DNA of 64,000 bases from Curtobacterium sp. 'Ferrero' (lineage in GTDB: Bacteria; Actinomycetota; Actinomycetes; Actinomycetales; Microbacteriaceae), in assembly GCF_002412165.1 (NCBI RefSeq), contig NZ_NXIA01000013.1, positions 50,566 to 114,565 on the forward strand. Reading direction: 5' to 3'. Both the position numbers and the translations under genes were made by a program. This document shows positions 23,772 through 32,568 of this stretch, in pieces (the stretch's first letter is position 1; the number at the start of each line of letters is the position of its first letter). The notes beneath the pieces are model-generated. The model saw nothing but the letters and a program-made list of their open reading frames with translations, had not been told where the DNA came from and made no database searches.

Positions 23772-26700
23772 TCAGTTCTCCTTCGTGGTGGTCGCCGCGC
23801 CGTTCGCGACGAGCGCCGCAGCCCGGTCCCGCAGGACGTTCTTCTGCACCTTGCCGACCGCGTTCCGCGGCAGCTCGTCGAGGTACTCCAGCCGCTCCGG
23901 CCAGTAGTACTTGCTCACGCCCGCCGTGTCGAGGTACCGCTGCATCGACGGGAAGTCGAGGCGCTCCCCCGCCGCCGGCACCACGAAGGCGCAGGCGCGC
24001 TCCCCGAGCCGGTCGTCCGGCATCGCCACGATGGCGACGTCCGTGACCGACGGGTGCTGGTACAGCAGGTTCTCGATCTCCACCACGGGGATCTTCTCAC
24101 CGCCGCGGTTGATGACGTCCTTGACCCGGCCCGTGATCGACAGGAAGCCCTTCTCGTCGACGGTCGCGAGGTCGCCCGTGCGGTACCAGCCGTCCTCGGT
24201 GAACACGTCGTCGGTGAGGTCGGGACGGTCGAGGTACCCGCCGAACATCGTCGGCGAGTGCAGCTCGAAGTTGCCCTCGGTGCCGGCGGGCAGCTCGTGG
24301 CCCTCGTCGTCGACGATCCGGATGCGGATGCCCGGGAGTGCCCGGCCGTCGTGCCCGTACGCGTCGGCGGGGTCGTCGGACGGGCTGGACAGCGCACCGA
24401 GGCAGGTCTCGCTCGTGCCGAACGCCCCGAGGATCGCGCTGCCGAGGACGTTGCTCGCCCGCTGTGCCAGGGCGCGGGGCACGGCGGCCCCGGTGGGGAC
24501 GAAGATCCGGAGGCTCTCCGGCGCGGGCGCACCCGACTCGACGAGGTCGACCAGGTCGGTCAGGAACGGCGTCGCGCACTGCACGAAGGTGGCCCTCGCG
24601 ACGCCGAACGCCTGCTCGAGCGCGACGCGGCCGTCCCACACCGGCTGGATCACCTGCGGCGCGCCGAGCCGGAAGGCGAGGAGCATGCCGTACAGGAACC
24701 CGGTCTGGTGGGCGAGGGGCGACGGGATGTAGATGCGGTCGTCCTTCGTCAGCCCGGACTGCGCGACGTGCATGGCGGTCGCCGTGCCGAGCGTGCGGTG
24801 CGGGTGCTGCACGCCCTTCGGCTCGCCGGTGGTGCCCGACGTGAAGAGCAGCTGGCACACGTCGTCCGGCCCGGGCGCGTGCGACCGGATCTCCTCGACG
24901 TCGACGTCCACCGAGTCGAGGGCCGTGTCGAAGTAGCGCCAGTTCCAGTCGCTCGCCGCCACGCGTTCGGCGGCGTCGGCGGGCAGCGGCGGCTGGTTCG
25001 TCGGCACGTCGACGTGTCCGCGCGCCTCGGACCGGAGGACGATGACGTGCTCCACGGCGAGGCGGCGCCGTTGCGCCCGTGCCTCGTCGACCACGTCGAG
25101 CAGCTCGAGCGCCGGGCGCCGCTTGCGGAACACGTTCGGCAGGAACACCACGCGGGCCTTCGACCGCGCGAGCGTCATGGTCGTCTCCCGGGGCCCGAAC
25201 ACCGGCATGATCGGGGTCGCGACGGCGCCGATCTGGATCGCTCCGAGCGTGATGGAGACGAACTCGCGCCAGTTCGGCAACTGCATCGCCACGGACTCGC
25301 CGTGCCGCACCCCGAGTTCGAGCAGCAGGGCGGAGACGCGGTCCGCCTCGTCCTGCAGCTGTCGCCACGTGGTCTCGGCCGGGACCGCGCCGCCGACCTC
25401 GACGACCGCCAGTCCGTCGGGGTCCTCGTCGGCGAGCCGGCGGACGCGCTCGCTGAGGACGAGCGGGTCGGCGTCGACCCCGGCGAGCGCGGGAGCGCCG
25501 GCGGGGCCGGGGGCAGGCTGCACCGTGCGGTCGGCCTGCGCCGTCCGGCCGGGCGCCGTCGTGTCGTCCGCAGGCACCGTCCGGTCGATTCGTTCACCGC
25601 TGCTCGGCTGCACCGTCGGTTCCGTCGCGTCGCCGAGGTCGGTCCGCTCGTTCGACGTGCTCTGCTGCGAGGAGGCCGTGGTCGCGCCGTCGTGACGACC
25701 GTCCCCGGCTGCGAGCTCGCGCGGCACGTCACCGACCTCCATGTCGAGGCCGAGACCGTTCATCGCCTCGAGGAACGTCGGGTAGGAGATCCGGTACGCG
25801 CGCGGGTAGGTCAAGGAGCTGGCGCCGTCCGCCTTCGACGCGGCGACGGCGAGCGACATGAGCACGCGGTGGTCGTTGAACGACGACATCGGGGCGCCGT
25901 GCAGCTCGCCCGGCCGGACCCCCGTCACGCGCAGTTCGTCGGAGCCCTGCTCGGCACGGCCGCCCATGCGGTTCAGCTGGAGCATCGCCGCGACCCGGTC
26001 GGACTCCTTCAGGCGGATGTGCGCGACGTTCCAGAGCCGGGTCGTGCCCTCGGCGAACGTCGCCATCGTGGACAGGACCGGCAGCAGGTCGGGGATCGGC
26101 TGGCAGTCGATGTCGAGGGCGCGCAGCGGGGAGCCGTCGTGCTCGATCCGGACGAAGCCGGTCTCCTCGTCGATGCGCATCGGCACGCCCATCGCGGCGG
26201 CCAGGTCGAGGAACTCGGCCTCCGGGTGGTCGGTTTCGGCGGTGGTGGTGGCCGTCATCCCCCGCAGCAGGACGTCCGACTCGCGGATGCCCGCCGCGGC
26301 GATGCCGAACGCGGCCGAGCCGATGTCCGGCGGGATGACGAGGTCGTGCGGGGTGGCCTGCTGCCCGGCGGGGATCCGGTACTCCAGCCAGTCGTCGGAC
26401 ACCTCGACGGTCAGGCCGAACTCGCGCATCATCCGCACGGTCAGCTCGACGTACGGCTGCTCGTTGAGCCGGCCGCCCGTGATGTGGATGCGGGTCTCCC
26501 GCTCGGCGAAGGGCGCGACGAGCAGCAGGCCGGAGATCCACTGCGACAGCGTCCCCGCGATGGAGACGTCACCGCCGCGCGGTCGTCCGGGCTGCACGGT
26601 GACGGGCGGGCAGTCGTTCGTCGCCTGCAGCTGGATGCCCATCTGGGTGAGCGAGGTGAGGAGCGCCTTGATCGGACGGCGCTGGAAGTACTTCATCCCG

Positions 26701-27068
26701 GAGAGCGTCATCGGCTGGTCCGCGAGGGATGCCAGCCCGGTCATGAAGTAGAGCGTGGTGCCGGACGAGCCCATGTTGAGGATGCCGTCCGCGCCGCGCG
26801 ATCCGTGGTCGACGACGTCGGTCGCCCGGTAGCGGCCGCCGAGGCCGGTCACGTGGTACGCGTCACCTCGGCGCTTGATGTCGACCCCGAGCGCGCGGAG
26901 CGCCCCGATGGTCCACTGCACCTGCCGCGTGGCGCTGATCCCGGAGAGGACGCTCGTGCCCTCCGCGAGCGAGGCCAGCACCAGTGCTCGGTGCGCGTGG
27001 TACTTCGAGACGGGGACGTCGAGTGTCCCGACGAGTGGTGCGGACGTACCGCGCACGACCAACTGCAT
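23772..27068 (-). CDS. Fusion of EPSP-synthase-like domain and acyl-CoA ligase
   Basis: A 1,098-residue fusion from ATG 27068, with GAGG 6 nt upstream. Residues 1-430 are EPSP-synthase-like: Lys22 and Arg27 (VSKYHAHRALVLASL; the usual Ser23 is Tyr), GTLSQWISGLLLVAP, HIRLKESDRV and SFNDHRV. A ~100-residue Thr/Asp/Gln/Pro-rich linker follows. Residues ~530-1090 are an ANL-type CoA ligase: FTSGTTGEPKGV near 745, WYRTGDL near 955, NRGGEKIPVVEIE near 985 and the C-terminal Lys in NAVGKVQKNVL near 1073. EPSPS homologues near CoA ligases occur in cyclohexanecarboxyl-CoA pathways, where shikimate is dehydrated and activated. First gene of the operon. It is unlikely to be the housekeeping AroA. Confidence 0.85.
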   Translation of the reverse strand: MQLVVRGTSAPLVGTLDVPVSKYHAHRALVLASLAEGTSVLSGISATRQVQWTIGALRALGVDIKRRGDAYHVTGLGGRYRATDVVDHGSRGADGILNMGSSGTTLYFMTGLASLADQPMTLSGMKYFQRRPIKALLTSLTQMGIQLQATNDCPPVTVQPGRPRGGDVSIAGTLSQWISGLLLVAPFAERETRIHITGGRLNEQPYVELTVRMMREFGLTVEVSDDWLEYRIPAGQQATPHDLVIPPDIGSAAFGIAAAGIRESDVLLRGMTATTTAETDHPEAEFLDLAAAMGVPMRIDEETGFVRIEHDGSPLRALDIDCQPIPDLLPVLSTMATFAEGTTRLWNVAHIRLKESDRVAAMLQLNRMGGRAEQGSDELRVTGVRPGELHGAPMSSFNDHRVLMSLAVAASKADGASSLTYPRAYRISYPTFLEAMNGLGLDMEVGDVPRELAAGDGRHDGATTASSQQSTSNERTDLGDATEPTVQPSSGERIDRTVPADDTTAPGRTAQADRTVQPAPGPAGAPALAGVDADPLVLSERVRRLADEDPDGLAVVEVGGAVPAETTWRQLQDEADRVSALLLELGVRHGESVAMQLPNWREFVSITLGAIQIGAVATPIMPVFGPRETTMTLARSKARVVFLPNVFRKRRPALELLDVVDEARAQRRRLAVEHVIVLRSEARGHVDVPTNQPPLPADAAERVAASDWNWRYFDTALDSVDVDVEEIRSHAPGPDDVCQLLFTSGTTGEPKGVQHPHRTLGTATAMHVAQSGLTKDDRIYIPSPLAHQTGFLYGMLLAFRLGAPQVIQPVWDGRVALEQAFGVARATFVQCATPFLTDLVDLVESGAPAPESLRIFVPTGAAVPRALAQRASNVLGSAILGAFGTSETCLGALSSPSDDPADAYGHDGRALPGIRIRIVDDEGHELPAGTEGNFELHSPTMFGGYLDRPDLTDDVFTEDGWYRTGDLATVDEKGFLSITGRVKDVINRGGEKIPVVEIENLLYQHPSVTDVAIVAMPDDRLGERACAFVVPAAGERLDFPSMQRYLDTAGVSKYYWPERLEYLDELPRNAVGKVQKNVLRDRAAALVANGAATTTKEN

Positions 27069-27193
27069 GCGTACCTCTTCCCTGTGAGGTGTCCCACGGT
27101 AGTACCGTTCTGGAACGATGTGTTCGAGCGGGGTGCACGATCGCGGAGCGCTTCCCTTGTGCGTGTCCGACAACCGACCGGCAGGATGGCCGC

Positions 27194-28324
27194 ATGGACA
27201 TCCGCTTCACAGATTCCCACCCGTCGACCATCGGTGTCGAGTGGGAACTGCCGCTGGTCGACCGGGACACCGGCGATCTCACTCCTCGCGCGCCTGCGGT
27301 CATCTCAGCCGTGCAGGAACGGCTGGGTGATCCGGACAAGGTGACCGAGGAGCTGCTGACGAACACGGTCGAGGTCGTCACGGGTGTCCACGAGACGGTC
27401 GCCGGTGCCACCGCGGAGCTGTCCGGCATCATCGGCGAGGTCATCGACGCCGCCGAGCCGCTCGACGCCCAGGTCATGTGCTCGGGCACGCACCCGTTCG
27501 CGCTCTGGGACCAGCAGGAGATCACGGCGGACAGCGAGCACTACACCACCCTCATCGACCGGACGCGGTGGTGGGGCCGGCAGATGCTCATCTGGGGCGT
27601 GCACGTCCACGTCGGCATCGATGACCGCGACAAGGCGGTGCCGATCATGAACGCGATGCTCGCCTACGTGCCGCACCTGCAGGCGTTCACGGCGTCGAGC
27701 CCGTTCTGGGGCGGCACCGACACCGGCTACGCGTCCAACCGCGCGCTCATGTTCCAGCAGCTGCCGACCGGCGGGCTGCCCCCGGCCATCGACGACTGGA
27801 GCGGCTTCGAGACCGTCGTCGACGACCTGACGAGGACCGGCGTGATCGACGGCTTCAAGGACCTCCGGTGGGACATCCGTCCGTCGCCGGGGTGGGGCAC
27901 GCTCGAGAACCGTGTCTCCGACGGCATCTCGACGCTGCACGAGGTCGGCGCCGTGACCGCCTTCGTCCAGTGTCTTGTCGCCGCGCTGTCCGACCGGCTG
28001 GACCGCGGCGAGGTGCTGCCGTCGATGCAGCCGTGGTTCATCCGCGAGAACAAGTGGCGTGCCGCCCGCTACGGCATGGAGGCGGAGATCATCACGAACG
28101 CCGCCGGCGACGAACGGCTCGTGACGGACGAGGTACACGACCTCGTGCAGCGCCTCGACCCGATCGCGGAACAACTCGGCTGCCAGCAGGAGCTGCACCA
28201 CCTCGACACGATGATCGAGCAAGGGGCGTCCTACCAGCGGCAGCTCAAGGTCGCCCAGGAGAACGGCGGGGACCTCCGCGCGGTCGTCCGCCACCTCGTC
28301 GGCGAGCTCGCCAGCTCACTCTGA
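27194..28324 (+). CDS. ybdK: YbdK-type carboxylate-amine ligase (glutamate-cysteine ligase 2 family)
   Basis: A 376-residue protein from ATG 27194. Family blocks: STIGVEWELPLVDRDTGDL, EELLTNTVEVVTGVHETV, CSGTHPFALWDQQ, WGVHVHVGIDDRDKAVPIMNAML, SPFWGGTDTGYASNRALMFQQLP, LRWDIRPSPGWGTLENRVSDG and RENKWRAARYGMEAEII. Members ligate glutamate to an amine, weakly cysteine in E. coli; the physiological substrate is unclear and actinobacteria usually use mycothiol. It is divergent from the EPSPS-ligase operon with 125 bp between the starts. Confidence 0.92.
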   Translation: MDIRFTDSHPSTIGVEWELPLVDRDTGDLTPRAPAVISAVQERLGDPDKVTEELLTNTVEVVTGVHETVAGATAELSGIIGEVIDAAEPLDAQVMCSGTHPFALWDQQEITADSEHYTTLIDRTRWWGRQMLIWGVHVHVGIDDRDKAVPIMNAMLAYVPHLQAFTASSPFWGGTDTGYASNRALMFQQLPTGGLPPAIDDWSGFETVVDDLTRTGVIDGFKDLRWDIRPSPGWGTLENRVSDGISTLHEVGAVTAFVQCLVAALSDRLDRGEVLPSMQPWFIRENKWRAARYGMEAEIITNAAGDERLVTDEVHDLVQRLDPIAEQLGCQQELHHLDTMIEQGASYQRQLKVAQENGGDLRAVVRHLVGELASSL

Positions 28325-28481
28325 CGACACGGTCCCGACCGGACGGGAGGCGCGGCACCGGTCCGCGACGACCCGTCCCGTCGCCGAGACACATCGCCGA
28401 AGCCGCGACGCCCCGCCGACGCCCCGCCGAGGCCGACGGTGTCTCGCGAGCTGGGCGGCGGGCCGCTCCGACCCCCTCGGG
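28325..28481. other. Convergent intergenic space with degraded GGAGGC repeat
   Basis: Contains CCGGACGGGAGGCGCGGCACCGG and a partial complement (GACGACCCGTCCCG). It marks the border between high-GC chromosome and the AT-richer peptide island. No gene is seen. Confidence 0.4.
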
Positions 28482-29786
28482 TCAGCTGACCGTCGCGTTC
28501 GATATGCCCGGTATGCTGTCCGTGCGCGGGGAACCGTCCCAGTCCCGGATGCGGAACACCCACCAGGCGGACAGCGACATGCCGACGGCGGCGATCCACA
28601 ACGGCACATTCAAGGTGATGACCAGACCGATCAACCCGCCGAGCAACGCACCGGGGATCTCCCCCATCAAGGCAAGGACGCGTTCTGCAGCTGCGATGCG
28701 GCCTGCTAGGGCGGATGGACTCCTCATCTGACGCACCGTGTTGAACAGTACGACACAGATCACCATGCACGCGGAGAACACCGCTTGCGCGAGAGCGATG
28801 ACGACAACTGCCGAGCCGTTCAGGATCTGCTCTGCGTTGATCATCGCCACGACGGCCAGACCGGGGACGAAGAGGGAGGCTGCGTAGAACTTCCTCGTGT
28901 GACGCGAAACGATACTCAGGCTGGCCGCACCCGCGCCCGCGAGCGCTCCAGCGCCCGCGACGATACCGACAACCGCGAGTTCTCCCGCGCCGAAGTGGAG
29001 CACTTTCACGCAGTACACGAGGAACACTGCTTGAAATCCTGCGCTGAAGAAGTTGAACTGCGTCGATGAGAGCGTCAGCGGGCGCAAGGTGTCGTCATCC
29101 CAGACGAAGCGCAATCCAGCCGTCGCGGATGTGCGCTCGGTGCCAGCCAGTCCGCCGCTGTTCCGGGTACGTTGACCTGAGCTCGACTGAGCAACGCGTT
29201 GACGACGGAGGAGTCCGAAGCACACGGCTGCAGCAACGAGGAAGGCCAGTGACCCGCCGGCCGCGCTCGCCCCGAAGCCCACCAGCAGCACGAGCAATCC
29301 GCCTACACCAGGTCCGATGAGATCGGACACGACGGAACCTGCGCGGAGTGCCGCATTGACCCGGTTCAGGCGCCTCCCGTCGAGTTGCTCGATCGTCGTC
29401 ACAGCGGTTGTGACCCCAGCGTCGTGGATCAGCCCTCCGACCCCGACCAGGAGCATCGCGATGTAGAGCATCCACATGTGCGGATCGACGACGAGTCCGA
29501 TCGCGAGCAACGCCGTGGAGATGAACCGCAGAGCGTCGGCCATCGAGACCGCTCGAACGCCTCCGACACCATCGATCAATCCTCCGACCACGAACCCGAA
29601 GCACAAGGCCGCTACGGAATCGACGAGGTTCAGCAGCCCGAGTTCGAACGTGTTCGCGTCGAACAGCTCCACGGCCGCGAGCGGGACGACGAAGAGGACG
29701 ATCTGCATGCCGAGAGCGGCAGCGGTCTCCCCGCAGGCGAGCGCAAGAATCCGTGAGGCGCTGCGCTCACCCACGCGCTCGACCAA
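28482..29786 (-). CDS. MFS exporter of the peptide cluster
   Basis: A 434-residue major facilitator with 10-12 membrane segments, for example MQIVLFVVPLAAVELF, LVDSVAALCFGFVVGGLIDG (cytoplasmic motif region), MLYIAMLLVGVGGLIHDAGV and IPGALLGGLIGLVITLNVPLWIAAVGMSLSAWWVF. It resembles macrolide/peptide efflux proteins of the MefA type. As the last gene of the operon, overlapping the oxygenase gene by 20 bp, it most likely exports the matured peptide and gives self-protection, as MccC does for microcin C. Confidence 0.85.
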   Translation of the reverse strand: MVERVGERSASRILALACGETAAALGMQIVLFVVPLAAVELFDANTFELGLLNLVDSVAALCFGFVVGGLIDGVGGVRAVSMADALRFISTALLAIGLVVDPHMWMLYIAMLLVGVGGLIHDAGVTTAVTTIEQLDGRRLNRVNAALRAGSVVSDLIGPGVGGLLVLLVGFGASAAGGSLAFLVAAAVCFGLLRRQRVAQSSSGQRTRNSGGLAGTERTSATAGLRFVWDDDTLRPLTLSSTQFNFFSAGFQAVFLVYCVKVLHFGAGELAVVGIVAGAGALAGAGAASLSIVSRHTRKFYAASLFVPGLAVVAMINAEQILNGSAVVVIALAQAVFSACMVICVVLFNTVRQMRSPSALAGRIAAAERVLALMGEIPGALLGGLIGLVITLNVPLWIAAVGMSLSAWWVFRIRDWDGSPRTDSIPGISNATVS

Positions 29787-30483
29787 AATGCACAGCGATC
29801 GAGTACCTGTCCCAATCTCCCGAGTGGTTCGCTTCGACCTGGTGGAAGTGATGCCCAGCCAGACGCATCACTGCAACCGTGCCGGGACGAGGTTCCACGA
29901 CGCCGCATCGTCCGTCAGGTTTCTCGGCGATCAACCGAGTCCCGGCACCGTCGGGCCACGAAGCATGGAGGAAGAAGACCAGCCCGAACAACCGCCCGTC
30001 GTACACGTCGTCGTGACGGCGCAGGTAATGGCCCGGTCGGTACCGCGCGATGTCGGCGGTCCGGAACTCGATGCTCTCCCCGGCGATCACGCCCATAGCA
30101 GCAAGGACGGGCTGCTGGTGGAGGGCAGCGAGGAGGCCACGGAGGGCGAAGGCGTCCCGCTGTGGCTTCCGGAGCGTGTCCGAGAGCGAGAAGCGTCTCG
30201 CGGGAGGGAGGTCCCGGAAGCGGGAGGGATCAACGAACGCCACCTCCCCGTCTTCGTCGATTGTCCAACCCTCCTCTTCCCATCCGACGTCGCTTTGCAT
30301 GTCGTCGAGGACCGAGGCCACGCCCACCGCTTCCGGGAGCTCGACCACCTGAGCGACAGCGTCGTCACGCAGGACGGCGCGCAGTGCCGCGCAGAAGAGC
30401 TCCCCACTGAAGAAGTCCGTGGCTCCGGAGAGCACGCGGTGTCCACGGCTGACAGCGTCGTTGTGCTCGGCGTCGTTCACCAT
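29767..30483 (-). CDS. 2OG-Fe(II) oxygenase of the peptide cluster
   Basis: A 238-residue protein from ATG 30483, which overlaps the upstream stop by 7 bp. The double-stranded beta-helix signature is YRPGHYLRRHDD, giving the iron ligands His157 and Asp159, then a distal His in GHHFHQV (His214) and Arg227 in DRYSIAVHF for 2-oxoglutarate, as in prolyl-4-hydroxylase-like enzymes. It probably hydroxylates a residue of the peptide or of the product. Its longer open frame upstream lies inside the previous gene and is not used. Confidence 0.83.
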   Translation of the reverse strand: MVNDAEHNDAVSRGHRVLSGATDFFSGELFCAALRAVLRDDAVAQVVELPEAVGVASVLDDMQSDVGWEEEGWTIDEDGEVAFVDPSRFRDLPPARRFSLSDTLRKPQRDAFALRGLLAALHQQPVLAAMGVIAGESIEFRTADIARYRPGHYLRRHDDVYDGRLFGLVFFLHASWPDGAGTRLIAEKPDGRCGVVEPRPGTVAVMRLAGHHFHQVEANHSGDWDRYSIAVHFGRARG

Positions 30484-31640
30484 GTCTTGATTCCTTCCAA
30501 GGGCACGATGCCCGTACTCGAAACGACTGGGCTCCAGTCGAAGTTGTTTGCACTCGCAGCGACGTACCGCGCGACGAAGCCGACGCCAAGCTCGGTCGTG
30601 ACGCTCCGCTCGAGCGCGGAAGCGCTCAGGCTGCCCGCGTCGGCCGCACGAAGGAGACTCTCCCAATCGGTCGATTGGGGTGTCACCCACGGGACAGCAA
30701 GCAACGCGCGAACCAAACCAGACGCGGCACCGCTCAGGGGCACGACCACCTCGAGCTGGAGGTCGGCCGACGTAGGTCGCCGCACGGCCTCCGTGAAGGA
30801 CCGCACTCGACGCGACCAGGGACGCTCTCCACCAACCGGTGGGAGAACTTCGCAAATACTCCCAGCGACTTCCGTATTGGGGTGGAAATCGGTGTGTTCA
30901 ATGACGGGCTCAGTCGTGTCCCCGAAGGCGACCACTGGTTCATCATCGACCAAGAACCCTCCGGAGCGTGAACTTCGCACATTGAGCGCACGACGCAATC
31001 GCCCTCCCCGGAGAGTGCGCCGGCTCCCGTTGTGCACGGAGGGCAAAAGGACGAAGCGGAGCCGGGTCAGCGTGGGGACCGTGTCGTCCCCCTTGTGATG
31101 CGGAAGACCCGCTGCGACAAATCCCCCCGGATAGCCGGGATCGAACCTGTCGGTCGATACGACGTCGATGAACTGCGATCTCCACGGGTACCGGTCCGCT
31201 TCGGCACCGCGATGACGTGCACGCCCGGCGCGGCTGGCATCGCTGAGACCGAACCAGAGATCGAACGCGTCAAGGTGCGGGCGGAGATCGTCGAGAGGCG
31301 ACTTGGTCGAGAGGACGACAGTCCGGTCTCCGACTGCTCGTGCCGACGTCAAGAACGAGAATGCGGCTGTGCCTCGCAACTGGGCGGTGGTTCGCCACTC
31401 CGCGATCAACGCGGACGCGGACGGCACGAGCTCAGGAGCGAGGTCAATCTCCCAGGAGCGCTCCCCCAATCGCTCAATCCGCTCCGCCCCCACCCATTGC
31501 CACTCGCCGCCAGACCCCGCTTCAACCAGAGGGACCGCCCACAGTCGACTGACCTGCATACCTGCCCAATCCCCGGTCGCGTGTCCGATCGATTCCGGGC
31601 GACGATCAAGGACAAGAGCAAGGCACTCAGGCATCGACAA
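30477..31640 (-). CDS. Unrecognised 387-residue protein of the peptide cluster
   Basis: I do not recognise a family. It starts at ATG 31640 (or ATG 31634), inside the ThiF-like gene by 14 bp, and ends 7 bp inside the oxygenase gene, so it is firmly part of the operon. The protein appears soluble, with no signal or membrane segment. Notable stretches are AFDLWFGLSDASRAGRARHRGAE, RYPWRSQFIDVVSTDRFDPGYPGGFVAAG, LTRLRFVLLPSVHNGSRRTLRGGRLRRALNVRSS and NTEVAGSICEVLPPVGGERPW. Many Arg and conserved-looking Asp/His suggest an enzyme or peptide-binding partner. It could be a maturase, protease or immunity enzyme. Confidence 0.7.
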   Translation of the reverse strand: MSMPECLALVLDRRPESIGHATGDWAGMQVSRLWAVPLVEAGSGGEWQWVGAERIERLGERSWEIDLAPELVPSASALIAEWRTTAQLRGTAAFSFLTSARAVGDRTVVLSTKSPLDDLRPHLDAFDLWFGLSDASRAGRARHRGAEADRYPWRSQFIDVVSTDRFDPGYPGGFVAAGLPHHKGDDTVPTLTRLRFVLLPSVHNGSRRTLRGGRLRRALNVRSSRSGGFLVDDEPVVAFGDTTEPVIEHTDFHPNTEVAGSICEVLPPVGGERPWSRRVRSFTEAVRRPTSADLQLEVVVPLSGAASGLVRALLAVPWVTPQSTDWESLLRAADAGSLSASALERSVTTELGVGFVARYVAASANNFDWSPVVSSTGIVPLEGIKTW

Positions 31641-32502
31641 GCTCGAATGGCATCTCGAGACCGGTCAGGAATTGGATCGCCACATGCGATGCTCGCGCAG
31701 ACACCATCGCATTGGTGGTTCCGAGCGATGCGCTCGTCCCGCATACCGAGACGTGGGGACCGGGCCCTGAGTTGGGAGCGAACACGAACCCGCGCCTGAT
31801 ACCGACGCTGGCCGAAAGGAACGGCAAGTCGACTTCGCTGAGGGCGCTCGTAAGATCCCGAACAATCGTCTCTGGCGGCTCATCGACCGCAATGAAAACG
31901 AGGTCCGGAGCGTACGAGCAGAGTCGCTCCACGAAGCGCTCGCCCGCATCCACAGTGGCGTGTTCAGTCTCGCAGCGCGCCGAGGTGCAACGTTCCTCTA
32001 CGTACCGACGAGCGACAGCGACTTTCGCTTTGCCGACATCGTCGGGCGTGTAGATAGTCTGCCTGTTGAGATTTGATTGCTCAACCCGATCATGATCGAC
32101 AAGCAAGAAGTGATGAACCCCCGCCGCCACCATGAGGCGCAGGAACTCAGTACCGGTGCCACCCAGACCTAGGATCGCGATACGACTGCTGTGAAGTTTT
32201 TCTTGCGCCAGCATTGCGCGGTCAGGATACTGCGCGAAGGCACGGAAAAAGTCGAGTTGTCGGCGATTGTGACGAGGGTCGATCTGTGGAGTCCCGATCT
32301 CGATCAACACGGATCGTTCAGTAAGCGTTCGGCCGAGCCGCTCGGATGTCCGAGGTAGCTCCTCACCGGACTCCAAACGATCAAGGAAATCAGTTAACGC
32401 CCCTCGCGCCCTGACTATGACCTCGCGGTGTTCGTCGAAGAAGCAAACCTCACGCTCGCTCATGAGCTCGTAGGACCAGCCCGGTCTCAACATTCGCCTC
32501 AT
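31627..32502 (-). CDS. ThiF/MccB-like adenylating enzyme (E1 superfamily)
   Basis: A 291-residue protein from ATG 32502 with GGAG 6 nt upstream. Residues 1-100 (MLRPGWSYELMSEREVCFFDE onward) look like the peptide-clamp/RRE-type N-terminal domain of MccB and PaaA. The adenylation domain begins RIAILGLGGTGTEFL (ATP loop 112-117) and continues LLVDHDRVEQSNLNRQ with Asp136, Asp138 and Arg147, then VGKAKVAVA and IAVDEPP. No CxxC zinc pairs or catalytic E1 cysteine are evident, as expected when AMP activation itself, not sulfur transfer, is used. It follows a tiny peptide gene, like mccB after mccA. A sulfur-carrier ThiF is less likely because no partner is nearby. Confidence 0.85.
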   Translation of the reverse strand: MRRMLRPGWSYELMSEREVCFFDEHREVIVRARGALTDFLDRLESGEELPRTSERLGRTLTERSVLIEIGTPQIDPRHNRRQLDFFRAFAQYPDRAMLAQEKLHSSRIAILGLGGTGTEFLRLMVAAGVHHFLLVDHDRVEQSNLNRQTIYTPDDVGKAKVAVARRYVEERCTSARCETEHATVDAGERFVERLCSYAPDLVFIAVDEPPETIVRDLTSALSEVDLPFLSASVGIRRGFVFAPNSGPGPHVSVCGTSASLGTTNAMVSARASHVAIQFLTGLEMPFELVDA

Positions 32503-32521
32503 AGGAAACTCCAGTGCTCAA

Positions 32522-32557
32522 CGGCGGGGAAGAGCACGAACGCACTCCTCCCCGCCG
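32522..32557 (-). terminator. Terminator-like hairpin between peptide gene and thiF-like gene
   Basis: CGGCGGGGA and TCCCCGCCG form a 9-bp GC stem with further inner pairs. It sits 11 bp after the peptide stop and 20 bp before the ThiF-like start. In microcin C operons a hairpin in the same place limits read-through so that far more peptide message than enzyme message is made. Confidence 0.75.
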
Positions 32558-32568
32558 AGGTCCGAACG

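Noticed and set aside
22728..27344. A 1,538-codon open frame on the plus strand opposite the EPSPS-ligase operon
   Set aside because: It is an antisense shadow caused by high GC at codon position 3. The minus-strand genes have full domain matches; the plus reading is Arg/Gly/Ala/His-rich without motifs.
31627..32502. ThiF-like gene as a thiamine or molybdopterin sulfurtransferase
   Set aside because: No ThiS/MoaD-like protein, no CxxC zinc pairs and no thiamine or molybdopterin genes adjoin it; a peptide gene does.
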